Shown: positions 26,051-33,620 of the stretch, in pieces | Numbering within the stretch: the first letter of the stretch is position 1 | Layout: each line of letters opens with the position of its first letter | Source of the DNA: DT-110 sp030148525 | GTDB taxonomy: Bacteria; Bacteroidota; Bacteroidia; Chitinophagales; Saprospiraceae | Assembly (NCBI GenBank): GCA_965227445.1 | Contig: OZ245751.1 | Location: forward strand, 4,154,001 to 4,218,000 | Length of the DNA stretch: 64,000 bases | Direction: 5' to 3' | The notes under the pieces: model-generated | Databases searched by the model: none | What the model saw: the letters and a program-made list of their open reading frames with translations, nothing else | What the model was told of the DNA's origin: nothing | Translations under genes and position numbers: made by a program

Positions 26051-26755
26051 TTAAGGTGTCGAGACACTTACCGGCAGCACTTTACCATTAAAAAACTGGT
26101 GGCCCTGCCGGGCAAAATAGGCCATAAAGCTAGCCATTTGTGCACACTCTACCGGTGCTTTCATCCCGGGAAAAGCATCGTTGAGCATTTCAGTCTGAAC
26201 GGCCCCAAGCGCCAAACCATTTACGGCTACGCCCATATCTTTGAATTCTTCAGCCAGGCATTCCGTCAGATTGGAGATGGCAGCTTTGCTGGTACTGTAT
26301 CCGGTCAGACCGGGAAATTTGCTACTGCCCTGGAATCCTCCCATACTCGTAACGTTGACAATATGGGCATTTTCCGAGCGCTGTAACTCTGGTAATAGTC
26401 GTTGTATCAGGGCTACGGCCGAAAAGAAATTCACTTCAAAAAGCTGTTCCCAGTCGCTGCGTTCCAACTCGGCAAAGGGTTTATTGATCAACAGACCGGC
26501 ATTATTAATGAGTACGTCCATACCGCCCATCTTGCGAACCGCCACGGCCAGGGCCGGCCAGTCAGGGTCGGTCAGATCAAAGGGTAAAACAATGATTGCA
26601 TTGCGCCCTGTATTTTCCCTGGCTTGTTTAGCCAGATCCTGAAGTCGGGCTTCGTTTCGCGAAAGCGCCAGGATCTGATTATCGGGATCGGAGGCTAGTT
26701 CCAGGGCAGTATCGCGTCCGATCCCTCGGCTGGCACCAGTGATAAGGTATTTCAT
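26051..26755 (-). CDS. Short-chain dehydrogenase/reductase (SDR), first in operon with the IYD-like gene
   Basis: A 234-residue classical SDR: TGASRGIG cofactor motif at residues 6-13, NNAGLL in the middle, the catalytic Ser in VTSMGGF, and the YSTSK active site (Tyr-x3-Lys). The start is MKYLITGASRG at 26755; the longer frame upstream has no family support. A C-terminal GTxxx-like end (FFNGKVLPVSVSTP) is present. Substrate cannot be assigned. The tight spacing to the dehalogenase-like gene suggests a joint task, for example turning over an aromatic or amino-acid derivative. Confidence 0.88.
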   Translation of the reverse strand: MKYLITGASRGIGRDTALELASDPDNQILALSRNEARLQDLAKQARENTGRNAIIVLPFDLTDPDWPALAVAVRKMGGMDVLINNAGLLINKPFAELERSDWEQLFEVNFFSAVALIQRLLPELQRSENAHIVNVTSMGGFQGSSKFPGLTGYSTSKAAISNLTECLAEEFKDMGVAVNGLALGAVQTEMLNDAFPGMKAPVECAQMASFMAYFARQGHQFFNGKVLPVSVSTP

Positions 26756-26969
26756 AAAGCAGGTTGATTTTGTCTTGTTAATTCGAGTTTGAGCATTAAC
26801 CAATTCGTAAAGTAATGATTGTCAAAGCCCAAACCCGTGGTAAAGAGTAGTAGGCAGAGGGAAGACGGATTAAAGCAAGTCCTGCTACCTTACACCCTTT
26901 ACTTAATACAAAGTGAGGTGGTGACATTCAGTTGTTTAGCAATGCTTAGCCTGTCAACCTCACGTTTAA

Positions 26970-27671
26970 TTACAAATCACCCCGTTGGGGGCGAAGGGTG
27001 ATTTCTTCTACTACTGCTGAAGGAGCCAATTCCCAGGCCTTCAGTACAATTTGTCCAATATCTTGGGGTTGCATCAGCCGATCCTTTGGCAATTCCACCC
27101 CCTCCCAGGTATTCGACCATGTTTGTCCCGGTAAGATAGCTGTGACGCTGATACCGCGGTCTTTGGTTTCGGATCGCAGGCTGCGCGTCAGGCTGAGCAG
27201 CGCACTTTTAGTTGCCGAGTAGGCGGCACTACCCGCCTGTGGGTGAACGGAAGCCACCGAGCAGATATTAATGACGTGCCCGCTTCCGCGCTCGATCATC
27301 CCGGGCACGATACCCCGCATCAGATCGTAGGGTCCTGCGACATTAACGGCCCACATATACGCCAGATCATCGGCTGCATCTAATAGCGCTGCCGGCTTGT
27401 AGACGCCCGCATTGTTGATCAGCAGATCCCAGGGAATGGTATCCAGTTCGGCAATAGCCTTTTCCCGCTCTGCCCTGCTACCCAAATCTACCGGATAGAA
27501 CGGAAAGGTACGGTTCGGATATTGCTGCAGGAGTTTTTCCTGAAAACGGACCAGGTCTGACCGGTTTCGCGCCAGTAAGCCAACATCAAAACCAGCCCCG
27601 GCCAGGGCTTCTGAAATAGAACGCCCCATTCCTTTGGTAGCTCCGGTAACCAGGGCACGAAATTGATTCAT
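26970..27671 (-). CDS. Short-chain dehydrogenase/reductase (SDR)
   Basis: A 233-residue classical SDR with TGATKGMG cofactor motif, NNAGVYKP, the catalytic Ser in NICSVASV and the YSATK active site. The C-terminal part (TAILPGQTWSNTWEG, VEEITLRPQRGDL) resembles YgfF/sepiapterin-reductase-like members. It shares direction with the SDR gene downstream, with 214 bp between, and the two are paralogues only at family level. Substrate unknown. Confidence 0.88.
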   Translation of the reverse strand: MNQFRALVTGATKGMGRSISEALAGAGFDVGLLARNRSDLVRFQEKLLQQYPNRTFPFYPVDLGSRAEREKAIAELDTIPWDLLINNAGVYKPAALLDAADDLAYMWAVNVAGPYDLMRGIVPGMIERGSGHVINICSVASVHPQAGSAAYSATKSALLSLTRSLRSETKDRGISVTAILPGQTWSNTWEGVELPKDRLMQPQDIGQIVLKAWELAPSAVVEEITLRPQRGDL

Positions 27672-27714
27672 ATGAATGGTTTATTCATCATAGACAGATG
27701 GAAGGGTCACAAGT

Positions 27715-27767
27715 TATACCGCTTCCGAAAAGGTTTGGGCTTTGCCAAACCTTTTCACGCGAGTATA
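27715..27767. repeat. 53-bp hairpin element next to the 73-bp palindrome
   Basis: Bounded by TATACC on the left and TATA on the right, with AAAAGGTTTGG pairing to CCAAACCTTTT around GCTTTG. Its left 12 bp (TATACCGCTTCC) match the left end of the 73-bp element at 11179 with one change, so it is probably a relative with a different stem. Confidence 0.65.
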
Positions 27768-27838
27768 TACCCGACTCGAAGTGGTTTGGAGTCCCAGCAC
27801 GAAGTACTGCGGAGCAAAACCACTTCATTGTCGGTATA
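27766..27838 (+). repeat. 73-bp palindromic dispersed element, copy B
   Basis: Same length as copy A at 11179-11251 and aligned without gaps; nine differences, six of them in the first 12 bp. In this copy the ends pair further (TATACCCGAC with GTCGGTATA), giving terminal inverted repeats of about 22 bp. Confidence 0.75.
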
Positions 27839-27936
27839 TTTGCTGTTTTCATTCAACTCTTAATTCAAGTGGATTGTTGAGTCTAGTCGGCAGTAAAGAA
27901 GGAAAGGGTGTATTTCCGTTTTACCCTTAATTCAGC

Positions 27937-27944
27937 TACTTTTG
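27937..27944 (+). promoter_or_regulatory. Bacteroidota-type minus-7 box upstream of mlaE
   Basis: TACTTTTG matches the TAnnTTTG consensus exactly and lies 35 bp before the GTG start. The minus-33 TTG is replaced by a T-run at about 27913, so the box is the main support. Confidence 0.5.
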
Positions 27945-27978
27945 CGGGGCCTTCTCGCCGTGCCGCTCTGGTGGGGTT

Positions 27979-28749
27979 GTGAACAACCGGAACATCGCCT
28001 ATATGATAATCGTAACGTTTTTAGAATCTTTTGGCCGGTACCTGCAAATGCTGGGCACCGCATTTTCCCGACCGGAAAAAGTCTCCATGTACTACAAGGA
28101 GACCATGCGGCAAATGAATGATATCGGGGTGGGGTCTCTGATTATCGTCGCTCTGATATCCCTGTTTATTGGTGCCGTTACTGCTGTTCAATTTGCCTAC
28201 CAACTCGATGGGACCCTGGTACCGGTCTACTACATCGGCTACATCGTCCGGGACAGTACCATCATTGAATTGGCCCCCACGATCACCTGCCTGGTACTAG
28301 CCGGTAAGGTAGGGTCAAACATGGCGGCTGAGCTGGGGGGAATGCGGCAAAAGGAACACATTGACGCCATGGAGATCATGGGCGTTAATACGGCTGCCTA
28401 CCTCATTATGCCTCGTCTGGTGGCAGCCCTTGTTGTCATCCCCATGCTGGTGGCCATAGCGGCATTCGTTAGCATCATCGGCGGATTTATTGCAACGGTT
28501 CCGGCGGGGTATATGTCGAGTGAAGAATACGTACAGGGGGTTCGCAGCTTCTTCGAAGCTAATAATGTTTTCATGATGTTCGTCAAATCGGTCACCTTTG
28601 CCTTCCTGCTGACGAGTGTATCCTGTTTTCAGGGGTACTACGTACAAGGAGGTAGTATCGAACTGGGAAAGGCCAGTACTAATGCCGTGGTCTTTAGCGA
28701 CATATTGATCCTGATTGCCGATTATATCATCGCCATTTTGCTCACCTAA
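27979..28749 (+). CDS. mlaE: MlaE-family ABC transporter permease
   Basis: A 256-residue integral membrane protein of the MlaE family, the permease of lipid-trafficking ABC systems that act with MCE proteins between inner and outer membranes. Conserved blocks: SLISLFIGAVTAVQFAYQL, ELAPTITCLVLAGKVGSNMAAELGGMRQKEHIDAMEIMGVN (the cytoplasmic coupling helix region) and IIGGFIATVPAGY. About five hydrophobic helices. GTG at 27979 is used; an ATG at 28003 is an alternative. The ATPase gene starts 12 bp after the stop. The MCE substrate-binding gene is not next to it. Confidence 0.9.
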   Translation: MNNRNIAYMIIVTFLESFGRYLQMLGTAFSRPEKVSMYYKETMRQMNDIGVGSLIIVALISLFIGAVTAVQFAYQLDGTLVPVYYIGYIVRDSTIIELAPTITCLVLAGKVGSNMAAELGGMRQKEHIDAMEIMGVNTAAYLIMPRLVAALVVIPMLVAIAAFVSIIGGFIATVPAGYMSSEEYVQGVRSFFEANNVFMMFVKSVTFAFLLTSVSCFQGYYVQGGSIELGKASTNAVVFSDILILIADYIIAILLT

Positions 28750-28760
28750 GCCAACCGTTT

Positions 28761-29525
28761 ATGATACGCACCGAAGAACTGTATAAATCTTTTGGGGAAA
28801 CCGAAGTGCTTAAGGGAATTTCTACCGAATTCTATCAGGGCAAAACCAACCTGATCATTGGCCGGAGCGGAGCTGGAAAAACGGTACTACTCAAATGCCT
28901 GGTGGGGCTGATTCGTCCTACGCAAGGAAAGATTTTCTACAGTGACACGGCCTTTTCCCAGCTGGATAAAAAGCAGATCAAAGCCATCCGAATGGAAGTG
29001 GGTATGCTGTTTCAGGGATCCGCCCTGTTCGACTCCATGACGGTAGAGGAAAATGTGCGCTTCCCACTCGACATGTTCACCAACATGACCCGTAAGGAAA
29101 AACTGAACCGGGTCAATGAAACCCTGGAGCGGGTCGAACTGACCGGGGTGAATGATCGCTACCCTTCCGAAACCAGTGGCGGTATGCAAAAACGGGTAGG
29201 TATTGCCCGCGCCATTGTCATGCAACCGAAATACCTGTTCTGCGATGAACCCAACTCCGGCCTCGATCCCAAAACGGCCATTCTGATCGATGAGTTGATC
29301 CTGGATATTACCAAAGACCAAAACATCACAACGGTGATTAATACCCACGACATGAACTCTGTCATGGAGATCGGGGACAATATCATTCTGCTGCACCACG
29401 GGCATGTTGCCTGGCGGGGAACCAACGCCGAAGTATTGGAAAGTGACAATGAAATTTTGCAGAATTTCATTTTCGCATCTCCCTTTTTGCAAAAGCTACG
29501 CAAAAATGCGCTGGAAAATCTATAG
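28761..29525 (+). CDS. mlaF: MlaF-type ABC transporter ATPase
   Basis: A 254-residue ABC ATPase: Walker A GRSGAGKTVLLK, Q-loop GMLFQGSALFDSMTVEENVRFPLDM (typical of the MlaF/Ttg2A group), signature ETSGGMQKRVGIARA, Walker B YLFCDEPNSGLDP and the switch His in INTHDMNSVMEIGD. It pairs with the MlaE permease 12 bp upstream to drive lipid transport across the envelope. Direction of transport cannot be read from the sequence. All catalytic motifs are intact. A C-terminal extension FLQKLRKNALENL is short. Confidence 0.92.
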   Translation: MIRTEELYKSFGETEVLKGISTEFYQGKTNLIIGRSGAGKTVLLKCLVGLIRPTQGKIFYSDTAFSQLDKKQIKAIRMEVGMLFQGSALFDSMTVEENVRFPLDMFTNMTRKEKLNRVNETLERVELTGVNDRYPSETSGGMQKRVGIARAIVMQPKYLFCDEPNSGLDPKTAILIDELILDITKDQNITTVINTHDMNSVMEIGDNIILLHHGHVAWRGTNAEVLESDNEILQNFIFASPFLQKLRKNALENL

Positions 29526-29533
29526 GCTGGTAC

Positions 29534-29564
29534 TTGGAGTTTTTATAAAAAGCCTGTAGTTTTG
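29534..29564 (+). promoter_or_regulatory. Promoter of the tRNA-Leu gene
   Basis: TTG at 29534-29536, a 20-bp spacer and TAGTTTTG at 29557-29564 form an exact Bacteroidota sigma-type promoter. Transcription would begin near 29571, giving a leader of about 63 bases before the tRNA. Confidence 0.65.
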
Positions 29565-29633
29565 CGTGGCTTTAAGCAAAGGACTTAAAGTTCACTTGAA
29601 CGTGTCGGAACAGCTTTACTTTGGATCCCTTTT

Positions 29634-29717
29634 GCCCGGGTGCTGGAATTGGTAGACAGGCATGGTTGAGGGCCATGTGTCCGTTAGGGCGTGCGGGTTC
29701 GACTCCCGCCTCGGGCA
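29634..29717 (+). tRNA. tRNA-Leu(GAG)
   Basis: Eighty-four bases folding as a class II tRNA. The acceptor GCCCGGG pairs with CTCGGGC with one G-U, discriminator A. The D-arm has TGGAATTGGTAGACA. The anticodon stem CATGG/CCATG carries loop TTGAGGG, hence anticodon GAG (Leu). The long variable arm is TGTCCGTTAGGGCGT, and the T-arm is GCGGG-TTCGACT-CCCGC. CCA is not encoded. The flanks carry complementary pairs: AGTTCACT (29589-29596) with AGTGAACT (29729-29736), and GAACGTGTC (29598-29606) with GACACGTTC (29741-29749), the second followed by a T-run that can serve as terminator. Confidence 0.95.
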
Positions 29718-29969
29718 CTCTACCACCAAAGTGAACTGTTGACACGTTCTTTTTTTTGCCCTGATTTCTTTTTTCTTTTAGAAATCGGACTTGCCCCCAA
29801 GGTTTTCTGCAACGACTAAACAAAGTTCTTCCCGGTGTTGTATCTTTAAAACGTGTATGCTCCTAGAGCGACATTTTCGGATACTACACATACGCAGTGA
29901 AAACCGGAAAGACATGAATGCTCTTCGTCGTACGACATCGTATTTTATCACCCAAGCAGTCGCGCCACC

Positions 29970-30287
29970 ATGGAAAGCAAAAAAGGAGTTTTAAACGAAC
30001 AAGAAGCGGAAAAGCTGGAGCGCATCGCTTTTATCCTCAAAACCGTTGCCCACCCATTGCGCCTCGGTATTATTCACCTGCTTGAGCAGCACCCGAAACT
30101 GTCGGTTTCTGAGATCTGTGAAATGTTGGGCAGCGAGCAATCCCTGACCTCACACCATCTCCAGAATATGCGCCTGAAGGGTATTCTCAGTGTGAAAAGA
30201 GACGGACGAAGCATGATGTATTCGCTCAAAGAACGGGATGTCAGCCTGATCATCGAGTGCCTGGAGAATTGCCAGTGCAATATGTAA
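29970..30287 (+). CDS. ArsR-family winged-helix transcription regulator
   Basis: A 105-residue regulator. A helix-turn-helix spans about residues 45-68 (LSVSEICEMLGSEQSLTSHHLQNMRLKG), preceded by LKTVAHPLRLGIIHLLEQ and followed by the wing LSVKRDGRSMMYSL. The C terminus CLENCQCNM has three closely spaced cysteines that could bind a metal or sense redox state, though the usual ArsR ELCVCD motif is missing. The frame upstream of ATG 29970 is not conserved. A rho-independent terminator follows. Targets are unknown; it stands alone between a tRNA and a DUF983 gene. Confidence 0.88.
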   Translation: MESKKGVLNEQEAEKLERIAFILKTVAHPLRLGIIHLLEQHPKLSVSEICEMLGSEQSLTSHHLQNMRLKGILSVKRDGRSMMYSLKERDVSLIIECLENCQCNM

Positions 30288-30296
30288 GAAAAACGG

Positions 30297-30322
30297 AAAG
30301 CACCCGCACGGGTGCTTTTTTT
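30297..30322 (+). terminator. Rho-independent terminator after the ArsR gene
   Basis: AAAGCACCC pairs with GGGTGCTTT around a GCAC loop, followed by a run of T. It starts 10 bp after the stop codon. Confidence 0.9.
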
Positions 30323-30349
30323 CCCCTTATTTACATGAACATCTGATCA

Positions 30350-30357
30350 TATTTTTG
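30350..30357 (+). promoter_or_regulatory. Minus-7 box abutting the DUF983 start codon
   Basis: TATTTTTG fits TAnnTTTG exactly and ends 5 bp before the ATG at 30363; TTA at 30327-30329 stands in for the minus-33 TTG at a 20-bp spacing. If used, transcription starts at or next to the A of the ATG, so the message would have no leader. Confidence 0.5.
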
Positions 30358-30362
30358 CGTAA

Positions 30363-30785
30363 ATGAGCCTGATTAATAAAGGAAATCCACTGTATGGCCC
30401 GGCAAAACTCCGGTGCCCGCGTTGCCACGAAGGAAAACTATTTAAGACTCCGACCTTTTCCTATTCCAAACCCTTTGAGATGCCCGAACGCTGTTCCCAC
30501 TGTGGGTTGGACTATTGGCCGGAGCCCGGTTTTTATTACGGTGCTATGTTTATCTCCTATATCTTCACCGGCTTCTTTTGTATCTCTTTTGTACTGGCCC
30601 TTCACTGGGGACTCGGCTGGAGCACAGGAGCTTCCTTTGCCGCACTGATCGCCATTTGTGCCATCTTTTTTGTGTACATTTTTCGCCTGGCTCGCGCCAT
30701 TTGGTTGAGTATCAATGTGCGGTACAATCCAAATACCGTCGACCACGACACCACCTCTATCTCCAATCGATACGGTAACTCATGA
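30363..30785 (+). CDS. DUF983 membrane protein
   Basis: A 140-residue DUF983 protein. The N-terminal part holds two zinc-knuckle pairs (RCPRCHEGKLF and RCSHCGLDYWPEPGFYYGAMF), followed by two membrane helices (YIFTGFFCISFVLALHWGL and AALIAICAIFFVYIFRLARAIWL). This layout is the family standard. Role unknown; members often sit near respiratory genes. Its stop overlaps the start of the Crp-like gene (ATGA), so they are translated together. Confidence 0.88.
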   Translation: MSLINKGNPLYGPAKLRCPRCHEGKLFKTPTFSYSKPFEMPERCSHCGLDYWPEPGFYYGAMFISYIFTGFFCISFVLALHWGLGWSTGASFAALIAICAIFFVYIFRLARAIWLSINVRYNPNTVDHDTTSISNRYGNS

Positions 30786-31444
30786 AGGATACGAACCCAA
30801 CCATTTCCAACCTCCTGCGCCAACACTACCCGCATCTGGCAGAACTGGATTTACAGGAGGAGATCGCCCGGGTTGGCCAGTTACTGCACTTCTCCGCCGG
30901 CGAAGTAATAATGGATGTCGACAACTACATCAAGCTGGTTCCCCTCGTCATAGAAGGTTCTATCAAAGTTGTCAGGGAAGACGAAGACGGGAAAGAGCTA
31001 TTCCTCTACTACCTGAACAGCGGTGATACCTGTTCCATGTCGTTCACCTGCTGCATGATGGACAAAAAAAGTTCGATCCGCACCGTGGCCGAGGAGCCAA
31101 CCACCCTGATCGGCATTCCCATCCGGTATGTCGACCAATGGATGACGAAATATCAGAGTTGGAAAAACTTTGTGATGCGCAGTTACGATGACCGGATGCT
31201 CGAGCTGGTCAGGACCATCGACAATATCGCTTTTAAGAAGATGGATGAGCGGTTACTGGATTATTTACAAAAAAAAGCTTCCGCTACCCAATCAAAGGTT
31301 ATCCAGGCTACTCATCAGGATATTGCCTACGACCTTAATGCCAGCCGCGAAGCTGTTTCCCGACTCCTGAAACAACTGGAACGTTCGGGAACCGTACAGT
31401 TGGGCCGCAACAAAATTGAACTAAAAGAAGCCTCTTCCGGTTAG
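30782..31444 (+). CDS. Crp/Fnr-family transcription regulator
   Basis: A 220-residue regulator with an N-terminal cNMP-binding beta-barrel (about 20-130; FSAGEVIMDVDNYIKLVPLVIEGSIKVVREDEDGKELFLYYLNSGDTCSMSFTCCM) and a C-terminal helix-turn-helix (THQDIAYDLNASREAVSRLLKQLERSG). The barrel lacks the usual cAMP-binding RxS pattern, so the ligand is not cAMP in any obvious way. SFTCCM resembles regulators of Bacteroidota that respond to redox or nitrosative stress. It overlaps DUF983 by 4 bp. cydAB lie 0.8 kb downstream and are plausible targets; this is inference. Confidence 0.9.
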   Translation: MKDTNPTISNLLRQHYPHLAELDLQEEIARVGQLLHFSAGEVIMDVDNYIKLVPLVIEGSIKVVREDEDGKELFLYYLNSGDTCSMSFTCCMMDKKSSIRTVAEEPTTLIGIPIRYVDQWMTKYQSWKNFVMRSYDDRMLELVRTIDNIAFKKMDERLLDYLQKKASATQSKVIQATHQDIAYDLNASREAVSRLLKQLERSGTVQLGRNKIELKEASSG

Positions 31445-31633
31445 ACCATTATAGCGAGCTTGGTGGCCGGGCCTGTTTTCATACGGACCAGTATAAAATT
31501 AATTTCCTGCACGCTAGTGACCGGGCCGTAAATTTGTTAATTTAATAGCCCGCGTAACAATTGTCCTCGTCAGGGCGTATTGTTATCAACAGAATTCATT
31601 TATCCACCCAACTACGCAAAATAATCACGGATT

Positions 31634-32047
31634 ATGGCTCCCCGCGATTTGGACCAAATGCTCCAACATCTCGAAGCGAATGCCGAGAATGAATTGGCAT
31701 TCTTGGCCGATACGGGAGCCGAATATTTCAGTACGGCCCAACTTATTCGACTCAAAGGGCAATGGCAGGCCAAACACACCATCTTCCGCCAACTAAATTT
31801 TGTCCTTATTCGTATTGTTGCCCTATCGCCCGTTTCACTCATCCTTTGGATGGGTGCCATGGCCCTGAATTTCCGACTGTTGGGTTTGTTTTTTCTATTG
31901 TTCTTTCCCTTTTCTTTTCTGGTCTTCTTTGGTGGTCAATTGTTCATTCGCTTTGCCTTTAAAGGAAACGGTCACCACGAGCAGGTTGGCGAAATGATTG
32001 ATCGCGAACTGGAAAAACGTCGGCTCAACCGCAAGAATGCCAGGTAG
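31634..32047 (+). CDS. Hypothetical membrane protein with two helices
   Basis: A 137-residue protein of no family I recognise. An N-terminal soluble helix (LDQMLQHLEANAENELAFLADTGAEYFSTAQLIRLKGQW) precedes two membrane helices (FVLIRIVALSPVSLILWMGAMALNF and LLGLFFLLFFPFSFLVFFGGQLFI) and a charged tail (HHEQVGEMIDRELEKRRLNRKNAR). It precedes cydA by 166 bp on the same strand. Codon use looks like that of neighbours. Confidence 0.7.
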   Translation: MAPRDLDQMLQHLEANAENELAFLADTGAEYFSTAQLIRLKGQWQAKHTIFRQLNFVLIRIVALSPVSLILWMGAMALNFRLLGLFFLLFFPFSFLVFFGGQLFIRFAFKGNGHHEQVGEMIDRELEKRRLNRKNAR

Positions 32048-32213
32048 GCTTCCTACACGGATTTTCAATTTAGAATCGTTCCAAAAAGGAGTCCCGGGCC
32101 GGTTTGTAATCCAAATCACTAACATCCCCCTTCCCTCATAGCCATATTGCCGGTATATTTATGAGGCAGACGATCACGTCTTCTCATCGCAAATTGACAT
32201 AAACCCGGACATA

Positions 32214-33599
32214 ATGGATGTCGAAATACTCTCCCGGATTCAATTCGCTTTCACCGTTGCTTTTCACTACATCTACCCGCCCCTGAGCATTGGCATTGGT
32301 CTGATCATCGTGATCATGGAAGGGCTATACCTGCGTACGCGTAATAAAGTGTACGAAGACATGACCCGTTTCTGGATTAAGATCTTTGCCCTGACCTTTG
32401 GGATTGGGGTAGCTACGGGTATTGTCATGGAATTTGAATTCGGCACGAATTGGGCTACTTATTCACGGTACGTCGGTGACGTGTTTGGCAGTGCGCTGGC
32501 CGCCGAAGGTATTTTTGCCTTTGCCCTGGAAAGCGGCTTTCTCGGGATCCTGCTATTCGGTTGGAACCGGGTTTCACCCAGAGTACATTTCATTTCCACC
32601 ATTGGGGTTTGGCTCGGATCTATGTTTTCGGCCATCTGGATCGTGGTGGCCAATAGCTGGCAACAGACACCAGCCGGTTACCACGTCGTTGGCGAAGGCA
32701 TGAACGCCCGGGCAGAGATTACCGATTTCTGGGCCATGGTATTCAACCCCTCCTCCATCGACCGGCTCACCCATGTCTGGCTGGGAGCCTTTCTGGCGGG
32801 ATCCTTCCTGGTACTTAGTGTCCACGCCTACTACCTATTGCGGAACCGCCACGTTGAGTTGTCAAAAAAAGCCTTTAAGATCGCTCTGGGCGTTGCATTG
32901 GTTGCCTCCCTCGGACAGTTAGTTTCCGGCCACCAATCGGCCGATGGGGTCGCAGTCAACCAGCCTGCCAAATTAGCGGCTATGGAAGGGCATTTTGACA
33001 GTCTGGCCCCTGCACCTTTATACCTTATGGGTTGGGTCAATAAAGAAGCACAAACCGTCACCGGACTCAGTATCCCGGGCGGACTTTCGTTTATGGTGCA
33101 CTTTGATGCCGCCGAACCGGTTACCGGCCTGAACGCCTTTCCGGAGGATGAACGGCCCACGGCCCTGAACGCCATTTTTCAATTCTATCACCTGATGGTA
33201 GCTTTTGGTATGTTGATGATTGGCCTGACGGTGCTGGCAGCCTTTTATTGGTGGCGAGGAACCCTGTTCCGGCAGCGATGGCTGCTGTGGATATTTGTTT
33301 TCGTGGTTATCGTCCCCCAGTTTGCCAATCAGTTTGGGTGGTACACCGCAGAGATGGGACGTCAGCCATGGGTTGTCTACGGATTGTTGCGGACTTCCGA
33401 TGCCCTATCCAAGGTGGTCACCGCAAACCAGGTGCTCTTCTCGCTGGTCATGTTTACCCTGATCTATACCCTTCTTTTTGCCTTGTTCCTGTATTTGCTG
33501 AACAAAAAGATCAAAATGGGCCCCGACAGCCACGAGCGGATACAACACAGCCCTCAGCACGAAGAAATGGCCGGCTGGCTCGAAAATGACACCCAATAA
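32214..33599 (+). CDS. cydA: Cytochrome bd ubiquinol/menaquinol oxidase subunit I
   Basis: A 461-residue CydA, the haem-bearing subunit of the high-affinity bd oxidase that reduces oxygen with quinol. FAFTVAFHYIYPPLSIG gives the His18 haem ligand; GTNWATYSRYVGDVFGSALAAEG, RLTHVWLGAFLAGSF (second His) and HLMVAFGMLMIG (Met ligand region) follow; GRQPWVVYGLLRTSDA is the conserved late block. The Q-loop is short, as in many non-proteobacterial enzymes. About nine membrane helices. cydB follows after 21 bp. The upstream region has a TATATTTA box at about 32154 and a GACG/CGTC dyad, possible regulator sites. Confidence 0.95.
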   Translation: MDVEILSRIQFAFTVAFHYIYPPLSIGIGLIIVIMEGLYLRTRNKVYEDMTRFWIKIFALTFGIGVATGIVMEFEFGTNWATYSRYVGDVFGSALAAEGIFAFALESGFLGILLFGWNRVSPRVHFISTIGVWLGSMFSAIWIVVANSWQQTPAGYHVVGEGMNARAEITDFWAMVFNPSSIDRLTHVWLGAFLAGSFLVLSVHAYYLLRNRHVELSKKAFKIALGVALVASLGQLVSGHQSADGVAVNQPAKLAAMEGHFDSLAPAPLYLMGWVNKEAQTVTGLSIPGGLSFMVHFDAAEPVTGLNAFPEDERPTALNAIFQFYHLMVAFGMLMIGLTVLAAFYWWRGTLFRQRWLLWIFVFVVIVPQFANQFGWYTAEMGRQPWVVYGLLRTSDALSKVVTANQVLFSLVMFTLIYTLLFALFLYLLNKKIKMGPDSHERIQHSPQHEEMAGWLENDTQ

Positions 33600-33620
33600 T
33601 CGCCCCTTAAACTTGTTGAT

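Larger units (their letters stand above)
27672..27978. other. 307-bp divergent intergenic region with palindromes and a promoter
   Basis: Holds a 53-bp hairpin element (27715-27767), directly abutting the second copy of the 73-bp palindrome (27766-27838), then a plain stretch and the mlaE promoter. No gene is credible. Confidence 0.7.
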
